A DNA stretch of 64,000 nt from Pectinophora gossypiella (GCF_024362695.1 NC_065407.1:15066001-15130000); one strand, 5' to 3'; counted from the stretch's first letter, positions 20,135-30,465 are shown. Numbers and translations: made by a program. The notes: generated from the letters alone by a model not told the origin.

Positions 20135-20415
20135 AGGAGCTCGGTGGCGCAACGGTAAACGCGCTCGGTCTGCGATTGTTGAAGTTAAGCAACTTTCGCA
20201 AAGGCCGGTCATAGGATGGGTGACCACAAAAAAAAAGTTTTCAGCTCGAACTCCTCCGTGCTTCGGAAGGCACGTTAAGCCGTTGGTCCCGGCTGCATTA
20301 ACAGTCGTTAATAACCACCAATCCGCACTGGGCCCGCGTGGTGGTTTAAGGCCCGATCTCCATAGGGAAGGCCCGTGCCCCAGCAGTGGGGACGTTAATG
20401 GGCTGGTGATGATGA
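20135..20415 (+). mobile_element. SINE-B, full length with 12-bp target duplication
   Basis: Best SINE-B copy. Head GGAGCTCGGTGGCGCAACGG at 20137, 5S-like GAAGTTAAGCAAC and GGATGGGTGACC (20181-20225), an A run, the core at 20256-20292, and the tail GGGGACGTTAATGGGCTGGT followed by GATGATGA. The exact repeat TTATAATTATAT flanks it at 20123-20134 and 20416-20427, which marks LINE-driven integration. The 100-codon frame starting at 20220 is a shadow. Confidence 0.95.
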
Positions 20416-20610
20416 TTATAATTATATATAATATTCACGTGGTTGTAATAGAAGGCATGGATTTTATTATTAGTAACGTACTAATTAAGCTCGAATTTCA
20501 TATTTTGCCGATGTGTAGTTGATTTTCATTTTCACAATATTTACCTATTTGTCTTATTTGTTTGTAATTGGCATAATTATTTTACCTTCGAATTTGACAC
20601 GTCATCCATA

Positions 20611-20772
20611 AACAGCCTATATTATACGTCCGACTGCTGGGCATAGGCCTGCCCCCAATCAACCGGAGGGTGTGGACCATACCCCACCACGCTGCTCGAC
20701 TGCGGGTTGGTGGAGGAATTTTACGGATAATAGCCGGGACCACCAGCGTAACTTGCTCGGATTCATCTTACT
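20611..20772 (-). mobile_element. SINE-D 3' part
   Basis: CAGCCTATATTATACGTCCG, ACTGCTGGGCATAGGCCTGC, CGGGTTGGTGGAGGAATTTT. The tail is at the left. The core has decayed (GGGACCACCAGCGTAACTTG). Confidence 0.83.
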
Positions 20773-20929
20773 TATATGCCAACCATATAAACTATTTTCC
20801 TTTTTCCTCTTATAATTCCGTCTCCGACCTCGCCTCTTAACTCTTTCTGTCGGACCCTCTCTCCGACACAATGCTTGGCCTCTTAAACTATACTTACCAT
20901 ACGATAACATATGAATACATAGACTATAT

Positions 20930-21075
20930 CGCAATTGGGATAGTCAAACGTACTCGTATATCTACCGCAAGATGAAGTAAGTACGACCTCACTGAGCTTT
21001 CTGTTAGACCAACGTGTCAGGTTGGGAGCGGTATCGCCATCTATAATGGTCAAGCCAACTATTTCAGTGAAAACT
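20930..21075. repeat. Repeat-G copy
   Basis: GATGAAGTAAGTACGACCTC, GAGCTTTCTGTTAGACCAAC and CGCCATCTATAATGGTCAAG. Matches 42955-43112 in the opposite orientation. No inverted ends or tail seen. Confidence 0.7.
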
Positions 21076-21119
21076 GCACTTAAGATAAAACAATAATTAA
21101 TAATAATTAATAATTGTGC

Positions 21120-21447
21120 GGTCTCCGTGGTTCAGTGATTTAAGCGTTCAGCTCACGATCCGAAGGTCCCGGGTTTAAATCCCGGTGAGGACATATCACG
21201 AAAATCACTTTGTGATCCCTAGTTTGGTCAGGACATTACAGGCTGATCACCTAATTGTCCGAAAATAAGATGATCCGTGCTTCGGAAGGCACGTTAAGCC
21301 GTTGGTCCCGGTTACTACTTGCTGATGCAAGTTAGTAGTCGTTACATGAGCCATGTCTGGGGCCTTTGGCGGTTCAATAGTAACCCTGACATCAGGGTTG
21401 TTGGGGTTGGTAATCCACCTCACAACCCACACGATAGAAGAAGAAGT
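21120..21447 (+). mobile_element. SINE-A, full length
   Basis: Head GGTCTCCGTGGTTCAGTGAT, box B-like GGGTTTAAATCCCGGTGAGG, core at 21275-21312, tail GATAGAAGAAGAAG. The repeat TTGTGC flanks it at 21114-21119 and 21448-21453. Confidence 0.92.
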
Positions 21448-21774
21448 TTGTGCAAATCCGGTACCAGGGTTTGAACTTGCACTCCTTAGGTGTATGGACC
21501 ACAGTGACTTCAAAGAATTCTACGAGTACACTTTGTAATAGTCTAATCGACTACCTACAACCAAGGAGACTTTACATCAACAACGCATTATTTCCGGAAC
21601 CTCCATTATTTAAATCGTTAAGTTCCCGCAGGTGGAAATCTCATGGATCAGGGTTCTGACGAGTTACGACTCGCCTAACTGCCCGTGATGGTGTATTGTT
21701 CTACTACGTTTAACACGTAGACTGAAAAAGGTTCGTAATAAGTTTCTGGTTTAACGCGCTGAATATTTCATTAC

Positions 21775-22013
21775 CTGTGGTATGGAACTATGGAAAGTTT
21801 ACTTCTAAAATATACTTTTCAATAACAATATCTTCTCTCGTGTGAGATCAATTACCATTCTCATCAACCCTGGTATCCTGATACCAGGAACCCTGGTTCC
21901 TATATCTACCGTACAGAACTACGGAAAGTTTACTTCTAAAAGATACTTTTCAAGAACAATATCTTCTCTCGTGTGAGACCAATTACTAACCTCATCAACC
22001 CTGGTGCCATGGT
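21775..22013. repeat. 131-bp tandem duplication across a SINE border
   Basis: AAGTTTACTTCTAAAATATA at about 21794 recurs as AAGTTTACTTCTAAAAGATA at about 21925. The similarity continues into the SINE-A tail (CTTCTCTCGTGTGAGA twice). The duplicated unit therefore contains flank plus SINE end. Confidence 0.8.
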
Positions 22014-22236
22014 TGCTATTGAGCCGCCAAAGGCCCTGAAATGGCTTATGCTAAATAATTACTTAAGTAAATAGTAACCGGGACTGCTTAACCTTCTCTC
22101 CGAAGCACGGATCATCTTACTTTCGGACTGCAATTTCAAAAGTGATTTTTGGGATATGCCTCTTACGGGATTGAAACCCGGGACCTTAGGATCGGAAGCC
22201 CAACGTTCTACCACTGGATCACGAAGGACGTTGCAG
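21962..22236 (-). mobile_element. SINE-A, diverged
   Basis: Tail at left (CTTCTCTCGTGTGAGACC), core remnant CTCTCCGAAGCACGGATC, head at right (CCAACGTTCTACCACTGGAT). Many substitutions. A first, truncated tail copy lies at 21835-21882. Confidence 0.85.
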
Positions 22237-22604
22237 CCGTTGCTGTTGTTTATGTTATGAAATATTGAGTACTGATTTCATTACAAACCTCTCCAAATAT
22301 AGTCTCGAACACTGAATGGTACTTTAACATCCCACTTTCTATGAAAGTCTCATGAAAAATCCCGTAGAAGATACACTGAAAAGTTTATGCTCGGGCATAA
22401 TACCGAGCGGGGGTCAAAGGCGTTTAATCGTTCGGAACACTTTACGATCGCCCCGTCCATTCACGCCTTCTTTTCGTCGAATATTTCACCGTTTTTCCCC
22501 GCATATCCTAAGAAAAGGTACGTTAATAAATATTATCGTGTGGAGAGCGCTTCCAGTCCTGTGTAGTACCGTACAGATTTGTTGATATTTCAGGGCTATT
22601 ACGT
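22237..22604. other. No gene recognised; open frame 22352-22585
   Basis: A 77-codon frame with an ATG (MKNPVEDTLKSLCSGIIPSG at its start) is open in GC-richer DNA. I do not recognise it, and there is no clear promoter or splice context. Probably chance. Confidence 0.25.
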
Positions 22605-22712
22605 ACGGCTCTAACAGAAAGCTCGGTTAGAGAGTACTTAGTTCGTGTGTGAGTACTTAGACTACTCCAATATTATAGTCGTGAGCTTATGTTATGTGTT
22701 ATTGTTATGGTT
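22605..22712. repeat. Repeat-G copy, partial
   Basis: CTAACAGAAAGCTCGGTTAG, GAGTACTTAGTTCG and TCGTGAGCTTATGTTATG. Confidence 0.6.
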
Positions 22713-23179
22713 ATTATAGACTGAATTCCAACTGCAAAAGTACCACTTGGGTGTAATTTTTGTGCGCTTATAATTACTCTTGTAACCCTTATCGGCATGG
22801 GCAGAAAACTATAAATCATCAAAAGATAACCTTCTGCTACATCTGATATTGAAGTCCTAACATTGATATAAACTCTTCGTCTTTCGGTGACAACGACAAA
22901 CCCGCCATGTTAAAGATAAAGTATGCAAATAAGACTTCATCACTAAACCACGAAGAGGTTAATCATTGGATTTAATCTCTTAAAACGTACAAATATTAGT
23001 ACATACATTGTTTATAGTACCGTCGAAAAACTCACAGATCGCAATGGAATGGTGAACTTAAAATAGAATAGAATATCCATCCGGAATGACTAAAATGCTG
23101 GGCTAAAGGAAGGTTAGAAAAAACCTGCATCGTACATCATCATTCCGTATTCATCATCATCATCATAGGCATCATATGT
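22713..23179. other. No gene seen; (CAT)n patch
   Basis: (CAT)n at about 23150-23168, perhaps the tail of a lost element. Otherwise unassigned. Confidence 0.35.
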
Positions 23180-23280
23180 CATAAGTACGTGGTTCGCAGG
23201 TCACAGGTTCGAATCCAGCACAGACCTTAACCAATTATTGTCGAATTTGTTTTCGAATTCATGTTTGGATCATAAATGAT
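23180..23280 (+). mobile_element. SINE-C head fragment
   Basis: TTCGCAGGTCACAGGTTCGA, ATCCAGCACAGACCTTAACC, GAATTCATGTTTGGATCATA. Stops at 23280, where a second SINE-C begins. Confidence 0.8.
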
Positions 23281-23605
23281 GAATAGAAAAAGGTATAAAT
23301 AGAGATGGGCTGTGGCGATAACTATATATACTAAGAATTGTACTAGTGGCATTTTTGTTTTTGAATTCATGTTTGAATTATAAATGATTATCACGTGCTC
23401 AACGGTGAAGGAAAACATCGCGAGGAAACTTACATTCCCGAGAAATGCATTTTCGGAGGTATGTGACCTAACCTGTATTGGGCTGGTTTACCCTTCGCGG
23501 ATGGGAAGGTCAGACAGGTCGCTGCTGTAAAAACCCGGACCTGTCAAATCTTCAGGCTAGGTAAGCGGACCCTGTGAAAAACGGTATAATGCTAAGGAGA
23601 TAGAA
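23281..23605 (+). mobile_element. SINE-C with the unusual 5' segment
   Basis: AGAGATGGGCTGTGGCGATA, TTGTACTAGTGGCATTTTTG, then the SINE-C body and GATAATGCTAGGCAG-type end (here GGTATAATGCTAAGGAGATA). Shares its non-tRNA 5' segment with 9912-10216. Confidence 0.85.
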
Positions 23606-24745
23606 TAGGAGAAAGAGAAGGCTTTATACATCTGTTTCAGACGATTCATGACTATCATTGTCTCAGAGTCATGCACTTTTTTCATGGCTGTGCAAGCCAA
23701 TTCTGGAGCGGCAGCATTCTACCGTACACTCTTCAGGAGAAGCCTTCGACAGACGGAATATTGTCGGCTGGCTTGAAATTTACGTATTAAGCTACATATT
23801 TTATAGTCTTTAGGCACGATTTGCCAGAATTATTGACGAGCTTAATTCAAGTCGGCAATAAAACGGAACGGAATAACCTGAATTTAATACGAATTGGCTT
23901 AATATCCTCATTGTAGCCAAAGTGGATGGTAACTGATGGTAAGCATAACATGTACCAACAAAATTAGATACAGCAAAAGGTTACGGAATGCAGTAGGGTC
24001 ATGTTTTATGGCATCCACTTATTTTACGGTTCATAAAAATTGGAACTGGTTATCATATTGGTATGGAGTATTTGCATGGTTAGAAGACATTTTGATAAAA
24101 GGCCTTCTGTTATTTTTAAAGAAGTTGTTCGTCGTAAAATGAGGCCTTGTAAAAGTCGTATTTTTCGAGACCCCGGCGAAAGCCACGAATGAGATAGAAT
24201 GATAATATTGTAAAGGCGCCAGAAAAAAAACGGATATACAAAATACCGAGTAATGACAAAGCACGAAGGACGTCCACATAATTAGTTGATATTGTAATAG
24301 ATTACAATCTAAATTTTCTTTAATATAAGATATGTTTGACCTTGTTTTTCAATCAAACCTCTTTTATCAGAAGGTATCTTACATAATAGGTTATGAAACT
24401 ATACTTACAAACGTGAATTAAACTTTCCCTAATCACTGATAAAACTCTTACTTTTGAAGTCAGATTGCTATCGCAAAGGCCTTATTCGTCTCCACAACCC
24501 GTCATTTGAAGTGCGAAACTTGAAAGTTCTTATCAAGAAGGATTTAAAGCAATGAGTGTCTCTAATGAACATAAAATTTCTCGACTACCCTACCCTTTAA
24601 GACGGCTCTATATTCCCGACACGGAGTAGAGAATCGCGTGACGACTAGGGTTCTACAATCAACGTGAATCACTGCACGTAATGCTTGGTACAAGTACAAT
24701 ACGAAGTTTATTTGTGTTTCGCTAGGAGTGCCTATTGACTCTTCC
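23606..24745. other. About 1.1 kb without recognised features
   Basis: Frames of 68 and 82 codons on opposite strands overlap at 23936-24279; neither is recognisable. No repeat family identified. Confidence 0.35.
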
Positions 24746-25445
24746 GGATTTCACTACGGAAGTTCATAGTTCCGTTTTTAAGGGTTCCGAACCTCAAAAG
24801 GAAAGATGAACCCTTTTAGAATTGTCTGTGTTGCGCAGTGCGCGCGCCAGCCCCAACACCAGCATGAGCGCAGCGGTGGATCGGTACTATCCGCCGCTGT
24901 TCAACTAACGCAGTTACATAGCTGCCCGCGTCATTGGTGACTCGGGTCTGTCCCTTATTTTTATATTAATCTGTTACTAATACTAGGTTAAGCTTTCTGT
25001 TACTAAGATAATATGGACTAGTTTCCGAAATAAACATTTTGAATTTGAATTTAGAATCACTTTGTTTTCCGTCCGTCTGTCCGTCTGTCTGTCAAGACCC
25101 TCTTTCTCGAGAACACGTTTAGGTAACAAGTTGAAATTAACATCTTATACTTAATTCTGCGGTCTTTAGAAGCTTAAAAAATATCGAGCTTCTTGCTTCT
25201 TTATTTTTGGTGTTCGTAAATCAACGCTATCTGAAAATTTCCATTTTGGCAAATAGACCTTCCTACAGCACAAGTACCTAAGGAAAAAAGTGAAAATCGT
25301 CAACGTAAAAGTACGTTGTTTCGTCACAACACTTTGTCGATATATGATACAAGACAATAGTTTTTCGACGGCAAAGTCGAAACCTCCCTTAGGAACCCTC
25401 AGTATGCGAATCGGACTCGCATTTCACCGACTTTTTTAGCCCACT
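24746..25445. repeat. Dispersed CCGTCCGTCTGTC repeat, interrupted
   Basis: Left part GGGTTCCGAACCTCAAAAGG and GAACCCTTTTAGAAT; right part CACTTTGTTTTCCGTCCGTC and, near its end, GGAACCCTCAGTATGCGAAT then CGGACTCGCATTTCACCG. I remember this as a common lepidopteran repeat. A short inverted relative lies at 63490-63600. It is split by an insertion at 24823-25049. Confidence 0.65.
24823..25049 (+). mobile_element. Retroposed insertion (probable LINE 3' end)
   Basis: Flanked by the exact 8-bp repeat TTTAGAAT (24815-24822 and 25050-25057) and ending in AATAAACATTTTGAATTTGAA, so it is a retroposed 3' end. Its 5' part is GC-rich and codes for a short C-terminus, ASPNTSMSAAVDRYYPPLFN, before a TAA at 24906-24908. 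This could be the end of a LINE ORF or of a retroposed host mRNA. The (GAATTT) tail favours a LINE. Confidence 0.7.
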
Positions 25446-25553
25446 TACTTTTTCGTGTGGTGTTGCTACACTTATTTTATATAGCAATACACACAGTTCA
25501 ATCAACTAGCATTCGCGTAGTAATCTCAAAGGAAATTTTATTGTAAAACTGTA

Positions 25554-25783
25554 TAACATAAACTGCCTATATACGTCCCACTGCTGGGCACAGGCCTCCC
25601 CACAATCAACCGGAGAGGGTATGGAGCATACTCCACCACGCTGCTCCACTGCGGGTTGGTGGAGGTGTTTTTACGGCTAATAGCCAGGACCAACGGCTTG
25701 ACGTGCCCTCCGAAGCACGGAATCGAACCCGGACCTCCAGATCGTGAGCCTAACGCTCTAACCACTAGACCACGGAGGCTGTT
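25554..25783 (-). mobile_element. SINE-D with target duplication and internal deletion
   Basis: Minus strand: head GCCTCCGTGGTCTAGTGGTT and GGGTTCGATTCCGTGCTTCG, core 25684-25720, tail CCCAGCAGTGGGACGTATAT. Flanked by AAACTGTA at 25546-25553 and 25784-25791. Box B runs straight into the core. The body present in 52256-52450 (about 100 bp) is missing, so this is a deleted form. Confidence 0.9.
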
Positions 25784-25844
25784 AAACTGTACACCTACTC
25801 CCAAACCATTTGGTTATTCTATGTAACCGTTCTCATCTCGCTCA

Positions 25845-25925
25845 CTTCACCTCGAAAGCTCGGTGAGATGTCACTTAGTTCATTTTGCATTGGATGTACT
25901 TCTGACTACCCCAATTGATGTATAT
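25845..25925. repeat. Repeat-G copy, partial
   Basis: GAAAGCTCGGTGAGATGTCA, CTTAGTTCATTTTGCATTGG and CTGACTACCCCAATTG. Confidence 0.6.
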
Positions 25926-25944
25926 TTTTCCTTTTAAATAATAT

Positions 25945-26700
25945 AGACCACATGGTCAGTGACGATGTTATCTAGGATGGATCACGTTTAACTATTTACT
26001 TTACCCTTGAAGGCTCTCAGATTTTAACGAGTTTGAAAAGCAGGCGACGGCAGACAGTTCCAGTATTTTGCTGTTCGCATCAAAAAGGAAATAGAATAGA
26101 ATAGAATAACTTTATTCCCAAAACAGTGCAGTACAATAGTAAAGAAGATAAATATAAGTATACAAATCAAAAATACACTGCCAGGGAAAAGGGACTGACT
26201 CAGCATGTTGTTGCGAAGTATAGTAGAAATACCACTCTTAGCAACACTGATATTCTGCCAGTACCTAAGTTACGCTTATAAATACTTTGAACTATCGTGC
26301 CAACAAAAAGTGTCGAGATTTACTTACAATAAATAAGAAAATAAGCAAATATAATTATGAAGAAAATATATGAATTAAGGGATTACGAAAAATATGAAAG
26401 TATTAGTCAAAGGTAAATAGTATGCCAAGGGGTTAAAGTATACATAATAGATACGACAAATAAACAGATGTGTAAAATAAAAGCCACAGATAAACAGATA
26501 ACGAGAAACGGAAAAGGCAAAACGTTTAGCGCGGATTAGTGGTATATCCACAACATAAGGATGGAATGCCTGCAGACGTCTAGTTGTCCGTAAATGGAAT
26601 GGAGTGGGTGATATTAACTCGTGAAGTTCGCGCACTCACCGAATTGTATCCTATAAAAAACCGACTGACAAGCTACCCTTCGTCTGTGTTCTAGACTTTG
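25945..26700 (-). mobile_element. LINE-P 3' end split by another LINE
   Basis: The minus frame in the right part (26507-26640) reads FHPYVVDIPLIRAKRFAF; in the left part (26033-26086) it reads FLMRTAKYWNCLPS. In the uninterrupted copy at 49345-49815 these are contiguous. The 26091-26506 block lies between them, and AAAAGG occurs at both junctions. Noncoding 3' end at 25945-26030. Confidence 0.8.
26091..26506 (-). mobile_element. LINE 3' end inserted in LINE-P
   Basis: Starts with an (AATAG)n tail, then AACTTTATTCCCAAAACAGT and GCCAGGGAAAAGGGACTGAC. The 3' tail is at the left, so the insert is on the minus strand. The opposite junction (about 26506) is placed by where LINE-P resumes. Confidence 0.65.
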
Positions 26701-27170
26701 GAGTCGAGAGCTTATGTTACAAAATACAGAATCATTTATTCAACGTAATTATCATGGATAAACTTGTTGAATGTCAATGTAACATTTTTGAATTTACGTC
26801 ATTTCGCTAGGTGTTATGGCCGAGGAGAAGAAATGACAAAAAACTGCAACAGCAACACATCTTTTAAATCAATGAGGGAACATTACAAGTCATTTAATAA
26901 CTAGAGGAACACATTCAAAACTAGACATTTTTATCATTTAGGTAAGTAACCGTTAATCTTATAATAAGCTTTTTTAGTAAGTAAGCTTCACATGAGCTTT
27001 AAAATTTATTTTCTGACAAATTTAAAATATTATCTGATATTTTATTATAAAAACGTATACATAACCCAAAAAAGAAGAAATTAATTTACGTAATCTAGAA
27101 TTGTAATAAGTATTATAATAATTAGTTATATATTATAATAATTAGTTATTATCTTGCGGTGGTTCGTCGA
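26701..27170. other. No gene seen
   Basis: AT-rich, with ATTATAATAATTAGTTAT repeated at 27112-27150. Confidence 0.35.
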
Positions 27171-27480
27171 TTTCAGCACCTCATCGCTCGTGTCCTATCC
27201 TCTCCACTGTAGTGGAACCTTACCCTTGTAAAAGCTAAGGCCGCTCATTCATCGCCCTTCTCTTCTAGCTTGAGGCAGCCTCAAGCGCGGGTGTGTTTTA
27301 TGCAAAGCAACCAGCTAATTGTACCGGCTCTCTAGAATTGTGGCGATGGGGCAAGCACGCCTTTTCGACCCGTGCCTTGCCTGGGTTTACTGCCTCGTAA
27401 AATATGTGAGGTAGCCTTAGATTTACTTCTGTTGTAACTGGGGACGCTGAATAATTTTTTTATTGGCCTCTTATCTTATC
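27171..27480. other. GC-richer block of unknown origin
   Basis: Clearly GC-richer than the flanks and contains a perfect palindrome, GCTTGAGGCAGCCTCAAGC (27269-27287). It looks like transposon-derived sequence, but I cannot match it within the window. No long frame. Confidence 0.35.
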
Positions 27481-28470
27481 TTCTAGTAGAGTTGTGTTCG
27501 TAAAGATAATTGATAAAGGTCGGAAATGTTAGTTAATCTAAAACCGTGATTCGAACCGGATTTTTCTAGGTACATTTTAATCTTAGTTCTACAAATACAT
27601 AGCGTCACGCCAATATCCCCGAGAGGGTAAGCAGAGCCTCTTCGCCAGCTTCGTTTCAAAAAATATTTCTGTTGATCCAAGAACACCAACAAAAACAAAA
27701 TATTCGTAATTTGGAATCCTATTCGTCATTCAAACTGTATATACAGGAATGGTAACGGAATCGGTAATTTCTTATATATTTATTATGTTCAAGTGTATTT
27801 ACGTCTATTCACAAAAATCCGCGAAGTCCCGATTTCCGTCTCGAAAGCTTACCGGTACTTCTTCATCTCTATGCATCGAACGTTAAGGCAGATAGAGACA
27901 TTGAGACGCATGTGCTCCGGACGCCGTATGCAGCACGCCAAGCTAACTAAACTCACGTGCGTAGCACATGCTTCGCCACGCATTAAGGTAGCAAGGCGTG
28001 CGGCGCATGGCGTGCGACTTTATCTACACACCGACTTTCGCATTCACTTCTGCTCACGCAATAAAAACGACTTCGTTAAAGAATAAAGTTACTAATGAAG
28101 TCTCAACAACTCCAATTGCCACAAACAGACTTGTCAATCAGCTTTCATAAAGATAATAAAACAATAAGCCAAGTCGAACGGTCCGCCGCACCGAACAATT
28201 TCATTCTATTACGGCCTCTTTGCCTCGAGATAGCGGTTGGCCATAGATTTATACGATTAATTAACATCTGTTATCGGCGTTTTTCTCCACTCCCTTAATG
28301 GACCCTTGTAACAGAAGGACGGCAAGCGTTAAATTGAATTTGCTTGCCCATTTTCCTTGTTGCGATAAGCCGCATTAATTTTAGATAGTTTTTTCGCGAT
28401 ATTGAAATTTTTTTTTTTTGAGGTTTTGTTTACTTTGCATGTATTGAAAAATAAAGGAAGAATTATTTTA
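27481..28470. other. No gene recognised; GCATGCG-rich patch
   Basis: 27890-28020 is GC-rich with repeated GCGTGCG, CACGC and GCACATGC. The 97-codon frame over it has a GTG start. A 67-codon ATG frame follows at 28095-28298 (MKSQQLQLPQTDLSISF). I recognise neither. Probably chance or decayed repeat. Confidence 0.3.
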
Positions 28471-28692
28471 CAGGGTGTTAGTGACATCGTAACGAAAACT
28501 TTAACGGATGATTCAAATTACGATTCCGAGCAGATATCAAGTGTAATTTTAAGCACGGAACTGAAAATAATTTTAAAAACAGTAATTTTTTTATGAATTT
28601 TCCGAGAGGAAATTCTACTTGATATTAACTCGGTATCATGGTCTGAATCGTCCTTCTATGAGTTCGCTATAGAGTCACTAACACACGTATGG
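28471..28692. mobile_element. J foldback, complete
   Basis: Left arm AGGGTGTTAGTGACATCGTA and TACGATTCCGAGCAGATATC (28471-28556) is the inverse of the right arm CTTGATATTAACTCGGTATC and CTATAGAGTCACTAACAC (28604-28690). The loop is about 45 bp. It shows that the solo arms elsewhere are halves of a foldback element. Confidence 0.85.
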
Positions 28693-28775
28693 TGTCACTA
28701 AAACATTATTATTAAATTATATACTTACTACTGTACGTACTTACTACCTGTACGTACTTGTTGTTGTGTTGTACG

Positions 28776-28870
28776 AGGTGTAAGTGACATCGTACGTAAC
28801 GAACGCTGAAAGGGATAATTCAGTTCATTATTCCGAGTTCATATCAAGTGGAATTTTCCATTGCAAAAGT
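28776..28870 (+). mobile_element. J foldback family, single arm
   Basis: GGTGTAAGTGACATCGTACG to TCATATCAAGTGGAATTTTC. Lies 85 bp after the complete copy. Confidence 0.72.
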
Positions 28871-29620
28871 ACAGAATTCACCCTTAATTTTAAAATGAAC
28901 GAGTTTATGAAATAATAACCCGTACGAATCCAATAGGTATCTCGCTGGTTTGCAACTCGTTTGAAGTCTGCTGTCAACTTAAATCTGTCGAGTTAAATGC
29001 TAACTAAAACATAAAAAAATAAATGGTAGCTTTTCTGCCCAGAATTACGTGTCTATTTTTAGCCTGACTGTATGGCTTTGGAAGTCGTAGTATGTTTATT
29101 TATTTATTTTATTTAAGAAAAACCAACAGTTATAAAATACAGAAAGTAGACAAAAAACATAACAGTTGAAAACTAATTACAGGTTTCCACTGATAACCCT
29201 AAACTAGTTAATATGATATCAGAGAGTTGTGCACAGGCAAATTAAAGTTAAAATAAACAACATAAAAGAACATTAAGATGTTAAGTTAGTTAGATGAGTT
29301 GCAACATAAATACTTGCGGAAGGATCTCGTTATGTTTTTTATTCGAAAGTAAATTTACAATTAGTTGGTTCTGGATGGATGCTAATCGTGACCAACCGCG
29401 ACGGCGTATTTACGTCAACTCACTAGAAACGTGTGCGATGCGCAAAAGTAGGGCGCAAGCTCAGCTACAATAACCTGTACGTACGTAAACCGTACAATGA
29501 CGATTTCTCGTCCCTTTTCTTTTCGGTTGCTAAGAAAAAGATAGGTAAGTATAACTTAAAATCTAGGAGGTGCCTGCTGGGATCAGCACCAATCTCCAAA
29601 TACAGCTTAAACATGGCATA
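28871..29620. other. No gene seen; LINE-like A-rich tail
   Basis: TTATTTATTTTATTTAAGAA at about 29098 may be a LINE tail. A 66-codon frame (29433-29633) is unrecognised. Confidence 0.35.
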
Positions 29621-29624
29621 TTAC

Positions 29625-29735
29625 GCGTCATGAACACAATATGAGCATACCATTAGCTCACGACTATTTTCACAATTGAGTTAGACAAAGGTAAAACCAT
29701 CGCAAGATGAACCAAGTACCAGGGAGCATAAGTCG
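29625..29735. repeat. Repeat-G copy, diverged
   Basis: TTAGCTCACGACTATTTTCA, CAATTGAGTTAGACAAAGGT and CATCGCAAGATGAACCAAGT. Confidence 0.55.
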
Positions 29736-30047
29736 CAGTTAGCACGGCGGTTATAACATTTGCATTCCAATATCCATTTTAAATTACACACACGCATTTT
29801 AATTTTCCAAATAACTTTTCACGATCCCTTGAGTAGACATTAATTAATAATATTAATGGCGCTCATCCATATGATTTTGCGAAATTACTATTGGATTTCC
29901 ATTTTTCCCTCGAATTAATTACGTACGTTTAACCTCGACCGGGAGGCATTAGCTTAATTCGATGCCTGGCATTTCGATTTTATTAATTTTTCCACTCACA
30001 TAACAACGAGCATGTAAAACTTCTACAAGAAATGGTAAGCAAATATC
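29736..30047. other. No gene or recognised repeat
   Basis: AT-rich. Nothing supported. Confidence 0.35.
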
Positions 30048-30233
30048 GCAGAAGGCGTCCTGTAGGGCTAACGTGATAACATTTTCTCACGGTAATTTTT
30101 ATCGATTCTGACGATATAATTATGTCGTTTTGTCGATTGGTGAAAAAACCCAACTTATCGATTTCGACATAATTGATCGATAATTCTATCACGTTGCATG
30201 TGTTAGCCCTGTTGTTGTCAAAACGTCTTCTGC
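30048..30233. mobile_element. Foldback element, 186 bp
   Basis: Ends GCAGAAGGCGTCCTG and AAACGTCTTCTGC are inverted. Inside them TAGGGCTAACGTGATAAC faces CTATCACGTTGCATGTGTTA then GCCCTG. ATCGATT motifs flank the centre. No coding capacity. Another CAACGTGATAAAATTATCGA lies just outside at 30248. Confidence 0.72.
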
Positions 30234-30465
30234 AGGTCTGCTTGGGCAACGTGATAAAATTATCGATTGATTCAATATTTTTTGTCGAAATCGAGTGTTG
30301 ATAGCGTCTCCCCCTACGGCGAGTCTCTTTACGGCGAGTGGCTTGACGTCGCGTCTGTCACTTTCTTGTACAGTTCAAAACACAATTTTAAGCACGCTAC
30401 ATACAATATTTTTTCCACTGAAATAATTTCATTTTGGTTCATGGTTTGGTTCATGTTCATTTATA

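Noticed and set aside
20170..20230. Possible 5S rRNA gene or pseudogene
   Set aside because: Only the internal promoter-like segment is present, always between a tRNA-like head and a SINE tail.
24839..24908. GC-rich frame ending YYPPLFN, first read as a terminal host exon
   Set aside because: It sits inside an insertion bounded by TTTAGAAT repeats and ending in a (GAATTT) tail, so it is retroposed DNA, not an exon in place.
27793..28086. 97-codon frame in a GC-rich patch
   Set aside because: It starts with GTG, is rich in Arg and His from a GCGTGCG-type composition, and has no recognisable domain.
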